DNA of 64,000 nt from Hyphomonadaceae bacterium (GCA_024743315.1 JANSWU010000002.1:186001-250000); one strand, 5' to 3'. Positions 48,696 through 59,417 are shown, numbered from the stretch's first letter. The notes: generated by a model from the sequence alone, not told the origin. Program-made: numbers and translations.

Positions 48696-51113
48696 TTATC
48701 GAACCGTCAGGATCGTCGATTTGTGTGATTGTGAGCTAGATCCGACCATGATCTCGAACTCGCCCGGCTCGACAACACGGTCCATGTCCCGATTGTAGAA
48801 GTGCAGAGACTCTGACGTGATCGGAAGTTCAACTTGCTGCGTCTCGCCCGGAGCGAGGGTTACGCGTTGAAAGCCCTTCAGCTCCATCACGGGGCGGGTG
48901 ACGCTGCTAATTTTGTCGCGAATATACATTTGCACCACCTCATCCGCTGCCATGTCGCCTGTATTGGTGACGCTCACGGTGACGCTGGTCGAGCCACTCA
49001 CGCTAATTTCAGGTGCGGTCAGAACCGGTTCGGAGATTTCGAAACTGGTATAGCTGAGGCCCGAGCCGAAGGCGTAGAGCGGGGCTGTTTCGGCGAAGGC
49101 ATACCCGCGCCGGGCTGTGGGTTTGTGATTGTAGAAGACCGGGATCTGACCGACATTACGCGGGACAGAGACCGGCATTTTGCCGCTTGGTGACACGTTC
49201 CCGAGCAGAAGGTCTGCCACCGCGGTCCCGGTTTCCTGTCCGAGTTGCCAGCCATAAAGAATGGCGTCGAAATGATCCTGGACATTGGTCAGTGCCAATG
49301 GGCGACCCGAAATGATCACGCCAATCATTGGAATGTCTGTTTCGGCAAGCGCTTCGACTAGCTCTTTTTGTTGGCCGATCAGAGTGATGTCATCACGATC
49401 GCCAAGATGGGTTTCGGACCAGGCTTCGCGCGACGTCGATTCATCGCCGCCAATGGCGAGAATGATCACATCCGCACCCTGCACCGCCGCAACGGCCTCT
49501 TCGATCAGGGCAAAGTTTTCGGCCGGATCGATCAGGTTGACCTCATCATCCCACCAGGACCGATTGTCGGTCAGCTTAACGCCTTTGGCATGAACAATTT
49601 CGATCTCATCGCCGAACGCGGCCTGAAACCCATCAAGGATGCTAATGGTCTGGCGCGGTTCGTCTGAATAGCCGCCAAGCACCGTGATGTCGCTGTTCGG
49701 GCCCACAATGGCGACGCGGCTAAGCTCTGCCTGATTGAGGGGCAGGGCATTATTGTCATTCTTGACCAGCACCGCGGCTTTGTGCGCCGCCTCGAGAGCG
49801 ACCGCGCGCGCTTCAGCATTGCCGGTCAATGCGTCGGCCTCTTCGCCGTCCGCATAGGGATCATCAAATACGCCGCCACGTTTTTTCATACGCAGCACCC
49901 GCTCGACGGCCGTATCAATAACAGAAATGTCGAGATCGCCCGCCTCGATTGCGTCTTTCATCTGATAGAATGCGACCCCGTCTGGCAATTCAAAATCAAC
50001 CCCTGAGCTTAGCGCTAGGGCACCCGCTGCCCCCAGCGAGTCGACCAAGCGATGGCGCACTTGCAGCTCGTTGATTGCGAAATAGTCCGCGACCACGACC
50101 CCATCAAAGCCCCACTCACCACGCAAGACATCGTTCAACAGCCAGGAATTGGCGTGAGACGGAATGCCATCAATCTCATTGTAGCTCGCCATGACACTGG
50201 CGGCATTGGCTTCCTTCACGGCCGCTTCAAAAGGGGGGAAGAAGATTTCTCGAAGCACACGCTCCGGCAGTTGGGCCGGCCCGACATTCATCCCGGCTTC
50301 TGGTTGTCCATGGCCGGTCATGTGTTTGAGCGTGGTCAGGACTTTGCCGTCAGGCACGGTTTCGCCGCTGCCCTGAAACCCTTTGATCGCGGCAACGCCC
50401 ATGCGGCTGACCAGATATGGGTCTTCGCCAAAAGTTTCCTCAATTCTGCCCCAGCGCGGATCGAGCGCGACATCGACGACGGGAGAGAGAACGTGATGAA
50501 CGCCGCGGACACGGATCTCGCGCGCGGTGATCGAATATACCCGCTCGAGCAATTCGGGATCAAACGTGCTAGCAAGCGCGATCGATTGCGGGAAAGAGGT
50601 CGCGTAGCGGGCCTGGAAGCCGTGCAAGCCTTCTTCGTGAAACAGGGTCGGGATGCCGAGCCGCGTTTCTTCGATCATCCATTGTTGCACGGCATTGGTG
50701 AGTTTGACCGTTTCGCTTGGGGTGCGGGCCGACATTCTGCGCACCACGGTGGCATCGTTCACATCTTTCCGCTCTTCGGTCTGCTCCATCCCCATCGTGT
50801 CTTGCGGTCGGGCAAAGCAGCCGACGCCGTGCGGATAAGTGGCGGCCATTTTCTCAGGCGAGAAGTCTCCATTCTCATCGAGGATCTGGCCTTTATTGAT
50901 CCAGATACAGCTCAATTGAGCGAGCTTTTCATCGAGCGTCATATCCGCAATCAGCGCGGCGATTTCTGGATCATTCGATAGCGGTGCAGAGACAAAGGAA
51001 TCGGTGGCTTCTTGTGCCCCGATCTCCGGCATAGGTGAAATCGCCTGACAGGCCTGCAGGATGAGTCCCGTCGTCGCCAAAAGCCCCATCGAAAACAGTG
51101 TATTTGTCCGCAT
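48696..51113 (-). CDS. bglX: Glycoside hydrolase family 3 beta-glucosidase-like lipoprotein
   Basis: GLHGFQARYATSFPQSIALASTFDPELLERVY; FDGVVVADYFAI; GH3 C-terminal and FnIII-like domains. Confidence 0.9.
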   Translation of the reverse strand: MRTNTLFSMGLLATTGLILQACQAISPMPEIGAQEATDSFVSAPLSNDPEIAALIADMTLDEKLAQLSCIWINKGQILDENGDFSPEKMAATYPHGVGCFARPQDTMGMEQTEERKDVNDATVVRRMSARTPSETVKLTNAVQQWMIEETRLGIPTLFHEEGLHGFQARYATSFPQSIALASTFDPELLERVYSITAREIRVRGVHHVLSPVVDVALDPRWGRIEETFGEDPYLVSRMGVAAIKGFQGSGETVPDGKVLTTLKHMTGHGQPEAGMNVGPAQLPERVLREIFFPPFEAAVKEANAASVMASYNEIDGIPSHANSWLLNDVLRGEWGFDGVVVADYFAINELQVRHRLVDSLGAAGALALSSGVDFELPDGVAFYQMKDAIEAGDLDISVIDTAVERVLRMKKRGGVFDDPYADGEEADALTGNAEARAVALEAAHKAAVLVKNDNNALPLNQAELSRVAIVGPNSDITVLGGYSDEPRQTISILDGFQAAFGDEIEIVHAKGVKLTDNRSWWDDEVNLIDPAENFALIEEAVAAVQGADVIILAIGGDESTSREAWSETHLGDRDDITLIGQQKELVEALAETDIPMIGVIISGRPLALTNVQDHFDAILYGWQLGQETGTAVADLLLGNVSPSGKMPVSVPRNVGQIPVFYNHKPTARRGYAFAETAPLYAFGSGLSYTSFEISEPVLTAPEISVSGSTSVTVSVTNTGDMAADEVVQMYIRDKISSVTRPVMELKGFQRVTLAPGETQQVELPITSESLHFYNRDMDRVVEPGEFEIMVGSSSQSHKSTILTVR

Positions 51114-51194
51114 TTTTGCCTCCCTGATGCACCCGTCGCGGCGGTGCTGATGGCTTCTCTCAGCGAGGGTTGCTCGGCGCGGAGAAGCATGATT

Positions 51195-51210
51195 ATGTTA
51201 GCGCTAACAT
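51195..51210. promoter_or_regulatory. LacI-family operator (perfect palindrome ATGTTAGCGCTAACAT)
   Basis: 16-bp perfect palindrome with central CG in the GH3/GH2 divergent intergenic region. Confidence 0.8.
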
Positions 51211-51384
51211 TATCAGTTTCGCGTTTCAAGCGAAAGCTATTGAAATCTTTGCGTCAGTGTTGCCAAATTTCGGCTCAGTAATTGCATTAGCCGGGTCAAA
51301 GGCCAGCTAGGCATTGATTTTCGTTTAGGTTTAAGAGACCAAAGATTACCGAGTAGAGGCCTGCTGGTCTTAGAGGGATGTAGA

Positions 51385-54300
51385 GTGTTACCGCTTCCGC
51401 TGTCGCAATTGTTGCAGCCACAGCTCACCGCGATTTCGCGGATGCGCGCGCGTGCATCTTTGACCCCGTATCCGAATGAAGCGGCGCTCATGGCCCGACA
51501 ATCGCCCTGGCGAAAGTCCCTCGATGGTGCTTGGCGCTTCCAATTGATCGCTCGGCCTGAAGCAGCTCCTGAAAACTGGACGACGGCGCCAACCAGTTCA
51601 GAGCCGTGGCGTTCCATTCAAGTGCCCGGCGTGTGGACCCGACAGAACACGGGCGACCTGCCGCACTATACCAATTGGCAAATGCCGTTTGATTGTCAGA
51701 AACCCCCGACAATCCCAGAGGATAACCCGACCGGGTTGTATCGATACGCCTTGCAAGTGCCTTCAGACTGGGGGGACCGCCGTACGATTTTACATATTGG
51801 CGGATTTGAAAGCATGGCGCTGGTCTGGTGCAATGGTGTTTTCGTTGGCATGGGCAAGGACTCGCGTCTACCGAGTGAGTTTGACCTGACCGACGCGGCC
51901 AAGCATGGCGAAAACCAGATTGCGATCATGGTCACGCGGTGGTGCGACGCAACCTGGATCGAAGATCAGGATCACTGGAACCATGGCGGTTTGCATCGAT
52001 CTGTCTGGGTCGAGTCGCGCGCGCAAACGCATATTGGCGACATCATTGTCGATACCGATTTCGACCCTGAAACGGCGCTCGGCTCGGCACAGATTCGCGT
52101 TCCGGTCTCGGGCCATTCGCAAGGATTCATGGTTCACGCGCGATTGGAAGATGCCGACGGTGAAGCCTGCGTGATCAGTCCGGGTACCCCAGTCGAGCAG
52201 TTCGACCCAGCGCAGCCAGCGGGCGCGCAATGGGCGCAGTCTTATGCGTTCAAGGGCTATGCAGCCGCGTTTGATATGACGGTGCCCAAGGCCTCGCCCT
52301 GGTCAGATGAAATCCCGACCCGCTATCGTCTCGTCATCGAGCTGTTTGATCCTGATGGAAAGTGCCAAGAGGTGCATGAAGCTTGGATCGGGTTCACCCG
52401 CATCGAAACCTCCGACCGACGGCTGCGCGTCAATGGCAAGCCGGTCGTTCTGATCGGCGTCAATCGCCATGATCATCATCCCGAGAATGGCAAGACGTGC
52501 AGCGCCAATGATATTCGCGCTGAGCTAATGACCATGAAGCGGCACAATATCAATGCCATTCGAACCGCGCACTATCCGAACGACCCGATCTTGCTCGATC
52601 TGGCCGATGAGCTCGGCCTTTATGTGATTGATGAAGCCAATGTGGAGTGTCACGCGCGGTGGTCTGAGGTCGCCCACCAGCCGGAATATCTCGCGGCGAT
52701 CGTCGAGCGGACCACACGCATGATCGCCCGGGATCGCAACCATCCTTGTGTCATTGGCTGGTCGCTCGGCAATGAAGCGGGGCACGGTCCCGCCCATGAC
52801 GCGGCCGCCGCTGCAGCGCGGCATCTCGATCCGACCCGTTTTATTCATTATGAGGGCGCGGTATCGCTGCGTATGAGCTTTCCGTTTGGACGTTCGCCTG
52901 AAACCACGCATCAATCGCCCTCTGCGTCCGAGCGAGCAACCACAGACGTCGTCTGTCCAATGTACGCGCCGATCGAACACATCATCGATTGGGCGCGCTG
53001 GGCGGAGGAAACGGGCGGCGATGATCGCCCCTTGATCCTGTGCGAATTCTCTCACGCCATGGGCAATTCCAACGGCTCGATCAGCGCTTATGTTGACGCT
53101 TTCTTCCAAGAACCTGCGCTGGCCGGGGGCTTCGTTTGGGATTGGCGCGATCAAGGCCTCGCCGAAACGGATGCGCATGGTCGTTTCTATTGGGCCTATG
53201 GCGGGCACTTTGGGGATGAGCCAAATGACGGAAACTTCAACATTAATGGCCTTGTCGGTCCGGACGGTACACCGCATCCCGCGCTGCGGGAATATCAATG
53301 GGCCGCCCGTCCGATCCGCGCCGAATATGCAAATGGCCAGCAGCTGACATTTACAAACCGACGAGTGTTTAAAGATGTCAGCGACCTTGTCCTGGATTGG
53401 CGATTATTGCGCGACGGTGTTTCAGTTGAGACCGGAACTCTGGCGCCTGAGATGCAGCCTGGCGAGATCATCGCGATCAATCCTGAGTTTGAGACAGAGC
53501 TCGATCCGCATTCAGAATGGCATCTGACCCTGATCTGGAAACTGGTCGAAGATGCCCCCTGGGCGGCTGCGGGGCATGTTGTCGCCTGGGATCAATTCCT
53601 TCTGAAAGAGGCGATCAAGACAGAACCGGTGCCGACGCGCCGCCGCCCGATGACCCGTCCGATTGAGCATCATGGATTGGTGCTCGACTTCAATGTGGAA
53701 GGGGCAATTTCTACTGTCTATCTCGACGACACGCCGGTGATTTGTACGCAAGTCGATCCATGGGTCTGGCGCGCGCCGACAGATAATGATGGCGGTAAGC
53801 CAGGGGCGCGCCCATTATTTCCAAACAAGACATCCGAATGGGTGTCATATGGATTGAATGCGTTGAAGCCGGGCGATCTCGGTACATTCGATCTGCCGCG
53901 TGATTTCGGCCTGGCGCTTGGCTTTGAACGGCATTGGCGCAATGAGGAGGATCAGGCTCTGATCCATCAGAGTGCCTGGCGGCTGGTCGAAGGAAAGACG
54001 GTGATCGACGAAACGATCATTGTGCCAGAAGACTGGAAGGATTTGCCGCGGGTCGGTGTTCGGTTTGAAGTGCCGGGAGCCTTCAAGCGACTGGAATGGT
54101 TCGGGCGTGGCCCGGAAGAATCCTATCCGGATCGTTGTGGGGCGCCGACGATTGGCCGATGGTCTTCAACGATTGCTGAGCAATACCATCCTTATGTCCG
54201 TCCGCAGGAATATGGCGCGCATGAGCACACCCGTTGGTTCCGCCTGCTTAACGAGGCCGGCGCTGGGGTCCAGATTACACTGCCGAAACCACTTAGCTTC

Positions 54301-54510
54301 TCGGCCCGTCCATATCATGACACGGATCTCAATCAGGCAGAGACGATCGCCGAGCTCACCTCAAGAGACACGACCGAGGTCCATATTGATGTCGGTATGC
54401 GTGGACTCGGAACGGCGGCCTGCGGGCCAGACACGCTCACGGACTACCGGCTTGGCCCTGGTACTTATAATTTCCGCTGGGAGATTAGCGCGGTCATTCC
54501 AGACGAATAA
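51385..54510 (+). CDS. Glycoside hydrolase family 2 beta-galactosidase (LacZ-like)
   Basis: GVNRHDHHPENG; GWSLGNEAGHG (acid/base); LCEFSHAMGNSNG (nucleophile); beta-sandwich domains. Confidence 0.93.
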   Translation: MLPLPLSQLLQPQLTAISRMRARASLTPYPNEAALMARQSPWRKSLDGAWRFQLIARPEAAPENWTTAPTSSEPWRSIQVPGVWTRQNTGDLPHYTNWQMPFDCQKPPTIPEDNPTGLYRYALQVPSDWGDRRTILHIGGFESMALVWCNGVFVGMGKDSRLPSEFDLTDAAKHGENQIAIMVTRWCDATWIEDQDHWNHGGLHRSVWVESRAQTHIGDIIVDTDFDPETALGSAQIRVPVSGHSQGFMVHARLEDADGEACVISPGTPVEQFDPAQPAGAQWAQSYAFKGYAAAFDMTVPKASPWSDEIPTRYRLVIELFDPDGKCQEVHEAWIGFTRIETSDRRLRVNGKPVVLIGVNRHDHHPENGKTCSANDIRAELMTMKRHNINAIRTAHYPNDPILLDLADELGLYVIDEANVECHARWSEVAHQPEYLAAIVERTTRMIARDRNHPCVIGWSLGNEAGHGPAHDAAAAAARHLDPTRFIHYEGAVSLRMSFPFGRSPETTHQSPSASERATTDVVCPMYAPIEHIIDWARWAEETGGDDRPLILCEFSHAMGNSNGSISAYVDAFFQEPALAGGFVWDWRDQGLAETDAHGRFYWAYGGHFGDEPNDGNFNINGLVGPDGTPHPALREYQWAARPIRAEYANGQQLTFTNRRVFKDVSDLVLDWRLLRDGVSVETGTLAPEMQPGEIIAINPEFETELDPHSEWHLTLIWKLVEDAPWAAAGHVVAWDQFLLKEAIKTEPVPTRRRPMTRPIEHHGLVLDFNVEGAISTVYLDDTPVICTQVDPWVWRAPTDNDGGKPGARPLFPNKTSEWVSYGLNALKPGDLGTFDLPRDFGLALGFERHWRNEEDQALIHQSAWRLVEGKTVIDETIIVPEDWKDLPRVGVRFEVPGAFKRLEWFGRGPEESYPDRCGAPTIGRWSSTIAEQYHPYVRPQEYGAHEHTRWFRLLNEAGAGVQITLPKPLSFSARPYHDTDLNQAETIAELTSRDTTEVHIDVGMRGLGTAACGPDTLTDYRLGPGTYNFRWEISAVIPDE

Positions 54511-54511
54511 T

Positions 54512-55957
54512 CTATTTCGTACGTACCGGCTCAAACTCGTAAACTGAAATGCCCCGTGCATGTGCATCGAATTTGAGCTTGCGATTGAGCGGTGCGTGCG
54601 CGCGCGACTCGCAATTCTGGCGATCACAAAGATAACAGTTCACACCGATCGGCGTGGGTATCTGGTCCTCGACTTTGAGGTGCTCGAAATAGACCAGATT
54701 CTCAGCATAGGCCTGGTCACAACCGAGACCGATGGCGACGCGGGCGGGCGGATGCCCATAATGACCGCGCGATCGCGTGATCGCTTTTGAAATGGAAACA
54801 TAGGTCGTGTCATCCGGCATCTGGATCAGCTGGGTCAGCGTCTCGCCAGGCTGTTCAAAGGTGCGGTGAATATTCCAGCGCGGGCAGGCGCCGCCAAATT
54901 TCGAAAAGTGGAACCGGCCCGCGCTGAAGCGCTTGGAAACATTGCCGGCCGCATCGATCCGCAGGAAAAAGAATGGAATGCCGCGTGCATCGGGTTTCTG
55001 AAGCGTGGTCAGACGGTGCGCGGTCTGTTCGAAGCTGGTGCCGAACCGATGGCTCAGCAGATCGACATCATAGCGCGTATCCTCGCAGGCTTTGAGGAAA
55101 GCATCATATGGCATGAGCAGAGCCGCGGCGAAATAATTGGCCAGCGATACGCGCGCCAGACCAACTGTGCTTTCATCCGTTATCCCGGACTCAACGACAA
55201 TGCGCTCGATCAGGTCGCGATATTCCAAAAATCCCAGCTGAAAGGCGAGCTGGAACTGGCGCCCCGTCGGATGCAGGAGCTCGGAAATATCGATGCCAGA
55301 ACGATGTCGATCGAAATAGGTGAAGGAAGAGGGCATGGCCGAGCTCGGCAGAACGCGGATGCGCAATTTGTGTTGATCTTCGAGCCGGTCTTGGATCGCG
55401 ACGTCGATCTGTTTGCCACCCAGCACCAAAGTCTTGCGAAATTGCGAGGCGGCCTCGTCCAGTTCTGGAAAATAATTGCTTTGTTCATGCACGAATTGGC
55501 GGATCGTCTCGACCGGACGTGAGGATTCCTCGAGGATTTCAACCTTTTCGCGGTCGGCCAGGTGATTGGCGTCGGAATAGGTGCTGAGGGCGAGTTCCCG
55601 GTAGCGTTCGTGCAGTCTTAGAAACGCCTTGATCGCGTCGGGGCTGGCGCCGACCAGGTCTTCAACTTCTGACTTTGACACTTGCACGCCGCCAAAAACC
55701 GGGTGGCGCAGCGCGCTGACCAATTCATTGACCAGGCTGGCATCGAGATCCTGTGCCAATTCGGCGACGTTGATATCGAACTCTTCGGCAAGTTTGAGCA
55801 GGACGGTGGCACTGACCGGGCGCTGATTGCGTTCGATGAGATTGATATAGGTCGCCGAGACATCGAGCCGCCGCGCAAATTCAGCTTGCGTCAGGCCAAG
55901 CTGCGCGCGCAATCGCTTTACGCGTGGGCCGATTATGAGCTTCTTCTTCATCGCCAT
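54512..55957 (-). CDS. XRE-family short-chain fatty acyl-CoA type regulator (ScfR/RamB-like)
   Basis: N-terminal HTH RVKRLRAQLGLTQAEFARRLDVSATYINLIERNQRPVSATVLLKLAEEF; M78/DUF955-like middle; C-terminal CYLCDRQNCESRAHAP; divergent from aceBA. Confidence 0.9.
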   Translation of the reverse strand: MAMKKKLIIGPRVKRLRAQLGLTQAEFARRLDVSATYINLIERNQRPVSATVLLKLAEEFDINVAELAQDLDASLVNELVSALRHPVFGGVQVSKSEVEDLVGASPDAIKAFLRLHERYRELALSTYSDANHLADREKVEILEESSRPVETIRQFVHEQSNYFPELDEAASQFRKTLVLGGKQIDVAIQDRLEDQHKLRIRVLPSSAMPSSFTYFDRHRSGIDISELLHPTGRQFQLAFQLGFLEYRDLIERIVVESGITDESTVGLARVSLANYFAAALLMPYDAFLKACEDTRYDVDLLSHRFGTSFEQTAHRLTTLQKPDARGIPFFFLRIDAAGNVSKRFSAGRFHFSKFGGACPRWNIHRTFEQPGETLTQLIQMPDDTTYVSISKAITRSRGHYGHPPARVAIGLGCDQAYAENLVYFEHLKVEDQIPTPIGVNCYLCDRQNCESRAHAPLNRKLKFDAHARGISVYEFEPVRTK

Positions 55958-55963
55958 AACCTA

Positions 55964-56062
55964 TTACAACATTTACAAACATTACATACCAAAATTTACA
56001 TAACAAACAATGAAACCCAATAGTTATGGGGGTGCTATGGACGTGGCATGTGTTTTGTAAAT
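55964..56062. promoter_or_regulatory. TTACA iterons and inverted ATTTACAAA/TTTGTAAAT sites in the scfR-aceB intergenic region
   Basis: TTACA at 55964, 55973, 55982 (9-bp spacing) and 55996; ATTTACAAA 55971-55979; inverse TTTGTAAAT 56054-56062. Confidence 0.55.
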
Positions 56063-56096
56063 AGAGGAGGGCATAACAAGAAATCAGGAGTCCAAC

Positions 56097-57755
56097 GTGT
56101 CTGACACGCTTATTCAAACCGCGGTTTCGGCCTCGAAACCTACCCCTCGTCACCGCCGGCCTGCTGAAGTCGTGGGCAAGGTTCCACCGGAATATGATCG
56201 CGTGCTGACTCACCGGGCCCTGCTCTTTATCGGGGACCTTGAGCGTCGTTTTGGTGGCCAGCGCCGGATTCTGCTGGAAAACCGCAAGCTCGCGCAAATG
56301 CGCTTTGATGATGGCGAAATGCCAAGCTTCCCGCCGGAGACCGAGCACATCCGCAATTCCGTCTGGGAAGTCGCGCCGGTTCCAAAAGCCCTACAAGATC
56401 GCCGTGTCGAAATTACCGGACCGGTCGATCGCAAAATGATGATCAATGCGCTGAATTCCGGCGCCAAGATGTTCATGGCCGATTTCGAGGATGCGTCGTC
56501 TCCGACCTTCGCGAATATGATCGAAGGCCAGGCGAATATGATGGATTATGCCAATGGCGCGCTTGAATTTGATGATGAGGCGCGCGGCAAGTCCTACCGC
56601 TTGAATGACGAGACGGCGACCATGCTGGTTCGCCCGCGAGGCTGGCATTTGGAAGAGGCGCACGTCACCGTTGACGGTCAGCCCATGTCAGCCAGCCTGT
56701 TCGATTTTGGTCTGCACATCTATCACAATGGCAAGAAGCTGATGGAACAGGGCAAAGGCCCATTCTATTACCTGCCGAAAATGGAGAACTATCAAGAGGC
56801 GCGCCTCTGGAATGATGTTTTCAATTTCACTCAGGCTGCGCTTGGCATTCCAAACGGCACGATCAAGGCAACCGTCCTGATCGAGACCTTGCCAGCCGCG
56901 TTCCAGATGGATGAAATCCTGTACGTGATGCGCAATCACATTGTCGGCCTCAATTGCGGCCGCTGGGACTATATTTTCAGCTATATCAAAACCTTGCGCA
57001 ATCACCCCGAATACGTCCTGCCGGATCGGGCACAGGTCGGCATGGATCGCGCCTTCCTGAAAGCCTATTCGCTGAAACTGATCCAGACCTGTCACCGCCG
57101 CCGCGCGCATGCCATGGGCGGGATGGCGGCGCAGATCCCGGTCAAGGGTGACGAAGAGGCGAATAAGGCAGCGTTCGATAAGGTTCGCGCTGACAAGAAG
57201 CGTGAGGCCCAACAAGGCCATGACGGCACCTGGGTCGCGCACCCGGACCTGGTTCCGGTGGCGATGGAAGTGTTTGACGCAGAAATGCCGAACGCCAATC
57301 AGGTGCTGAGCCAGCGTCAATTCCCGACCATTACCGAGCAATCGCTTTTGACACCGCATACCGGCGATGTGACGGAAGCCGGGATCCGGACGAATATTTC
57401 AGTCGGTATTGAGTACACAGCCGCCTGGTTGCGCGGCCGCGGCGCAGTGCCGATCCACAATTTGATGGAAGATGCGGCCACCGCCGAAATCTCGCGAAGC
57501 CAGCTCTGGCAATGGCTGACTCATGGCGCCGAGTACATCAAAGCCGATGGCAGCAAAGAAGTTTTCGATGCCAAAGCGTTTGACCGTCTGCTCAATGACG
57601 AACTTGGCAAAATCAAAACCGCGCTTGGCGAGGATGGCTACACAGAAGGCCGGTATCCTGAGGCGACCGAGATTTTTGTGGCCACTTCGACCGGCGACAG
57701 GCTCGCCGATTTCCTGACCCTCCCAGCCTATGATGTGCTGCGGACGCTCAACTGA
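56097..57755 (+). CDS. aceB: Malate synthase A
   Basis: FMADFEDASSPTFANMIEGQ; LRPRGWHLEEAHVTVDG; GLNCGRWDYIFSYIKTL; MGGMAAQIPVK. Confidence 0.96.
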   Translation: MSDTLIQTAVSASKPTPRHRRPAEVVGKVPPEYDRVLTHRALLFIGDLERRFGGQRRILLENRKLAQMRFDDGEMPSFPPETEHIRNSVWEVAPVPKALQDRRVEITGPVDRKMMINALNSGAKMFMADFEDASSPTFANMIEGQANMMDYANGALEFDDEARGKSYRLNDETATMLVRPRGWHLEEAHVTVDGQPMSASLFDFGLHIYHNGKKLMEQGKGPFYYLPKMENYQEARLWNDVFNFTQAALGIPNGTIKATVLIETLPAAFQMDEILYVMRNHIVGLNCGRWDYIFSYIKTLRNHPEYVLPDRAQVGMDRAFLKAYSLKLIQTCHRRRAHAMGGMAAQIPVKGDEEANKAAFDKVRADKKREAQQGHDGTWVAHPDLVPVAMEVFDAEMPNANQVLSQRQFPTITEQSLLTPHTGDVTEAGIRTNISVGIEYTAAWLRGRGAVPIHNLMEDAATAEISRSQLWQWLTHGAEYIKADGSKEVFDAKAFDRLLNDELGKIKTALGEDGYTEGRYPEATEIFVATSTGDRLADFLTLPAYDVLRTLN

Positions 57756-57791
57756 TTTCACGACATACAAATATAGACGAGGAAGACTCCA

Positions 57792-59417
57792 ATGACCCAA
57801 CGTCCAACTTACAAACAGCTGATGGAAGAAACCCTGAAGCGTTATCCAAATGGCCGCACGGCGGCTGGGATCAGCGTTGAAGATGTTGTTCAGTTGAAAA
57901 TCCAGAACACCTATAACACGCATCTCGACATTGCCCGCGCTATGGCAGGTGTGATGCGCAGTGACATGGCAGCGTATGACGCTGACTCCTCCAAATTCAC
58001 CCAGTCGCTCGGCTGCTGGTCTGGTTTTCATGCGCAGCAAAAGATCAAGGCTGTGAAGCGCATGCGCGGCACCGCCAAGGGGACTTATATCTATCTGTCT
58101 GGCTGGATGGTTGCTGGTCTGCGCAATAGCTTCGGCCACCTGCCGGACCAATCCATGCATGAAAAGACGGCTGTGACTGAGCTGATCAAAGAGATCTACA
58201 CTTCGCTCCGCCAGGCCGATGAAGTCGCGCTGAATGACCTGTTCCAGGAGTTGAATGCCGCAAAAGCCTCAGGTGCGGACCAGGCAGCGCTCGATGAAAT
58301 CATCTACCGCATCGATACGTTTGAAAGCCATGTTGTGCCGATCATTGCGGATATTGATGCCGGCTTCGGCAATGAGCACGCGACTTATCTGCTCGCCAAG
58401 GAACTCATTCTTGCCGGCGCGTGCTGCCTGCAGATCGAGAACCAGGTCTCTGATGCGAAGCAGTGTGGCCACCAGGATGGCAAGGTTACCGTGCCGCGTG
58501 AAGACTTCATCACCAAGCTGCGGGCTTGCCGGATGGCGTTTGAAGAGCTGGGTGTTGATGAAGGCGTTATTGTTGCCCGGACCGACAGCCTCGGCGCTGG
58601 CCTGACCCAGAAAATCCCGGTTTCCATGGAGCCCGGCGATCTTGCCGCCGAATACATCAAATGGATCGAGACCGAAGACGTCACCGATGCCAACCCGCTC
58701 AAAGAGGGTGAAGTCGCCCTGATGCGTGATGGCAAAGTGGTGCGTCCGATCCGCATGCCGAACGGCCTGTACAAGTTCAAGGACAATACCGGCCGCGAGC
58801 GCGTCATCGAGGATTGTATTAGCTCTCTGACTGAGGGCGGCGCTGACCTGCTCTGGATTGAGACGGCAACCCCGAACGTTGATGAGATCGCCTCGATGGT
58901 GAATGCCGTGCGCGAAGTCGTGCCGAATGCGAAGCTGACCTACAATAATAGCCCAAGCTTCAACTGGACGCTGAACTTGCGCAAGCAGGTCCGCGAGCAG
59001 TGGATCGCAGAAGGCAAGATTGCCGAGGGCGATTATCCGGATGGCGTTGGCCTGATGTCGTCCAAGCTGGACGAGACCGAGCTTGGTCTTGAAGCCGATG
59101 CCCGCTTGCAAAGCTTCCAGACGGACATTTCTGCCCGTGCCGGTGTGTTCCACAATCTGATCACGCTACCGACCTTCCACCTCACCGCCAAAGGCATGGA
59201 CGAGCTGTCCAATGGCTATTTCGGCGACGAGAAGATGCTGGCCTATGTCAAGAACGTCCAGCGCGAAGAGATCCGCCGTGGCGTCTCGGCTGTGAAGCAC
59301 CAGCACGAAGTCGGCTCGGATCTCGGCGATACATTCAAGGAAATGGTGGGTGGCGACCGCGCACTGAAAGCGGGCGGCGAGCACAATACAATGAACCAGT
59401 TCGAAGCGGCTGAATAA
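57792..59417 (+). CDS. aceA: Isocitrate lyase
   Basis: IADIDAGFGNEHATYLLAKELILAGACCLQIENQVSDAKQCGHQDGKVTVPREDF; YNNSPSFNW. Confidence 0.96.
   Translation: MTQRPTYKQLMEETLKRYPNGRTAAGISVEDVVQLKIQNTYNTHLDIARAMAGVMRSDMAAYDADSSKFTQSLGCWSGFHAQQKIKAVKRMRGTAKGTYIYLSGWMVAGLRNSFGHLPDQSMHEKTAVTELIKEIYTSLRQADEVALNDLFQELNAAKASGADQAALDEIIYRIDTFESHVVPIIADIDAGFGNEHATYLLAKELILAGACCLQIENQVSDAKQCGHQDGKVTVPREDFITKLRACRMAFEELGVDEGVIVARTDSLGAGLTQKIPVSMEPGDLAAEYIKWIETEDVTDANPLKEGEVALMRDGKVVRPIRMPNGLYKFKDNTGRERVIEDCISSLTEGGADLLWIETATPNVDEIASMVNAVREVVPNAKLTYNNSPSFNWTLNLRKQVREQWIAEGKIAEGDYPDGVGLMSSKLDETELGLEADARLQSFQTDISARAGVFHNLITLPTFHLTAKGMDELSNGYFGDEKMLAYVKNVQREEIRRGVSAVKHQHEVGSDLGDTFKEMVGGDRALKAGGEHNTMNQFEAAE

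Noticed and set aside
50052-50981. 309-aa plus-strand ORF opposite GH3
   Set aside because: Shadow ORF of a clear GH3 catalytic domain
58269-59153. 294-aa minus-strand ORF opposite aceA
   Set aside because: Shadow ORF; isocitrate lyase coding is unambiguous
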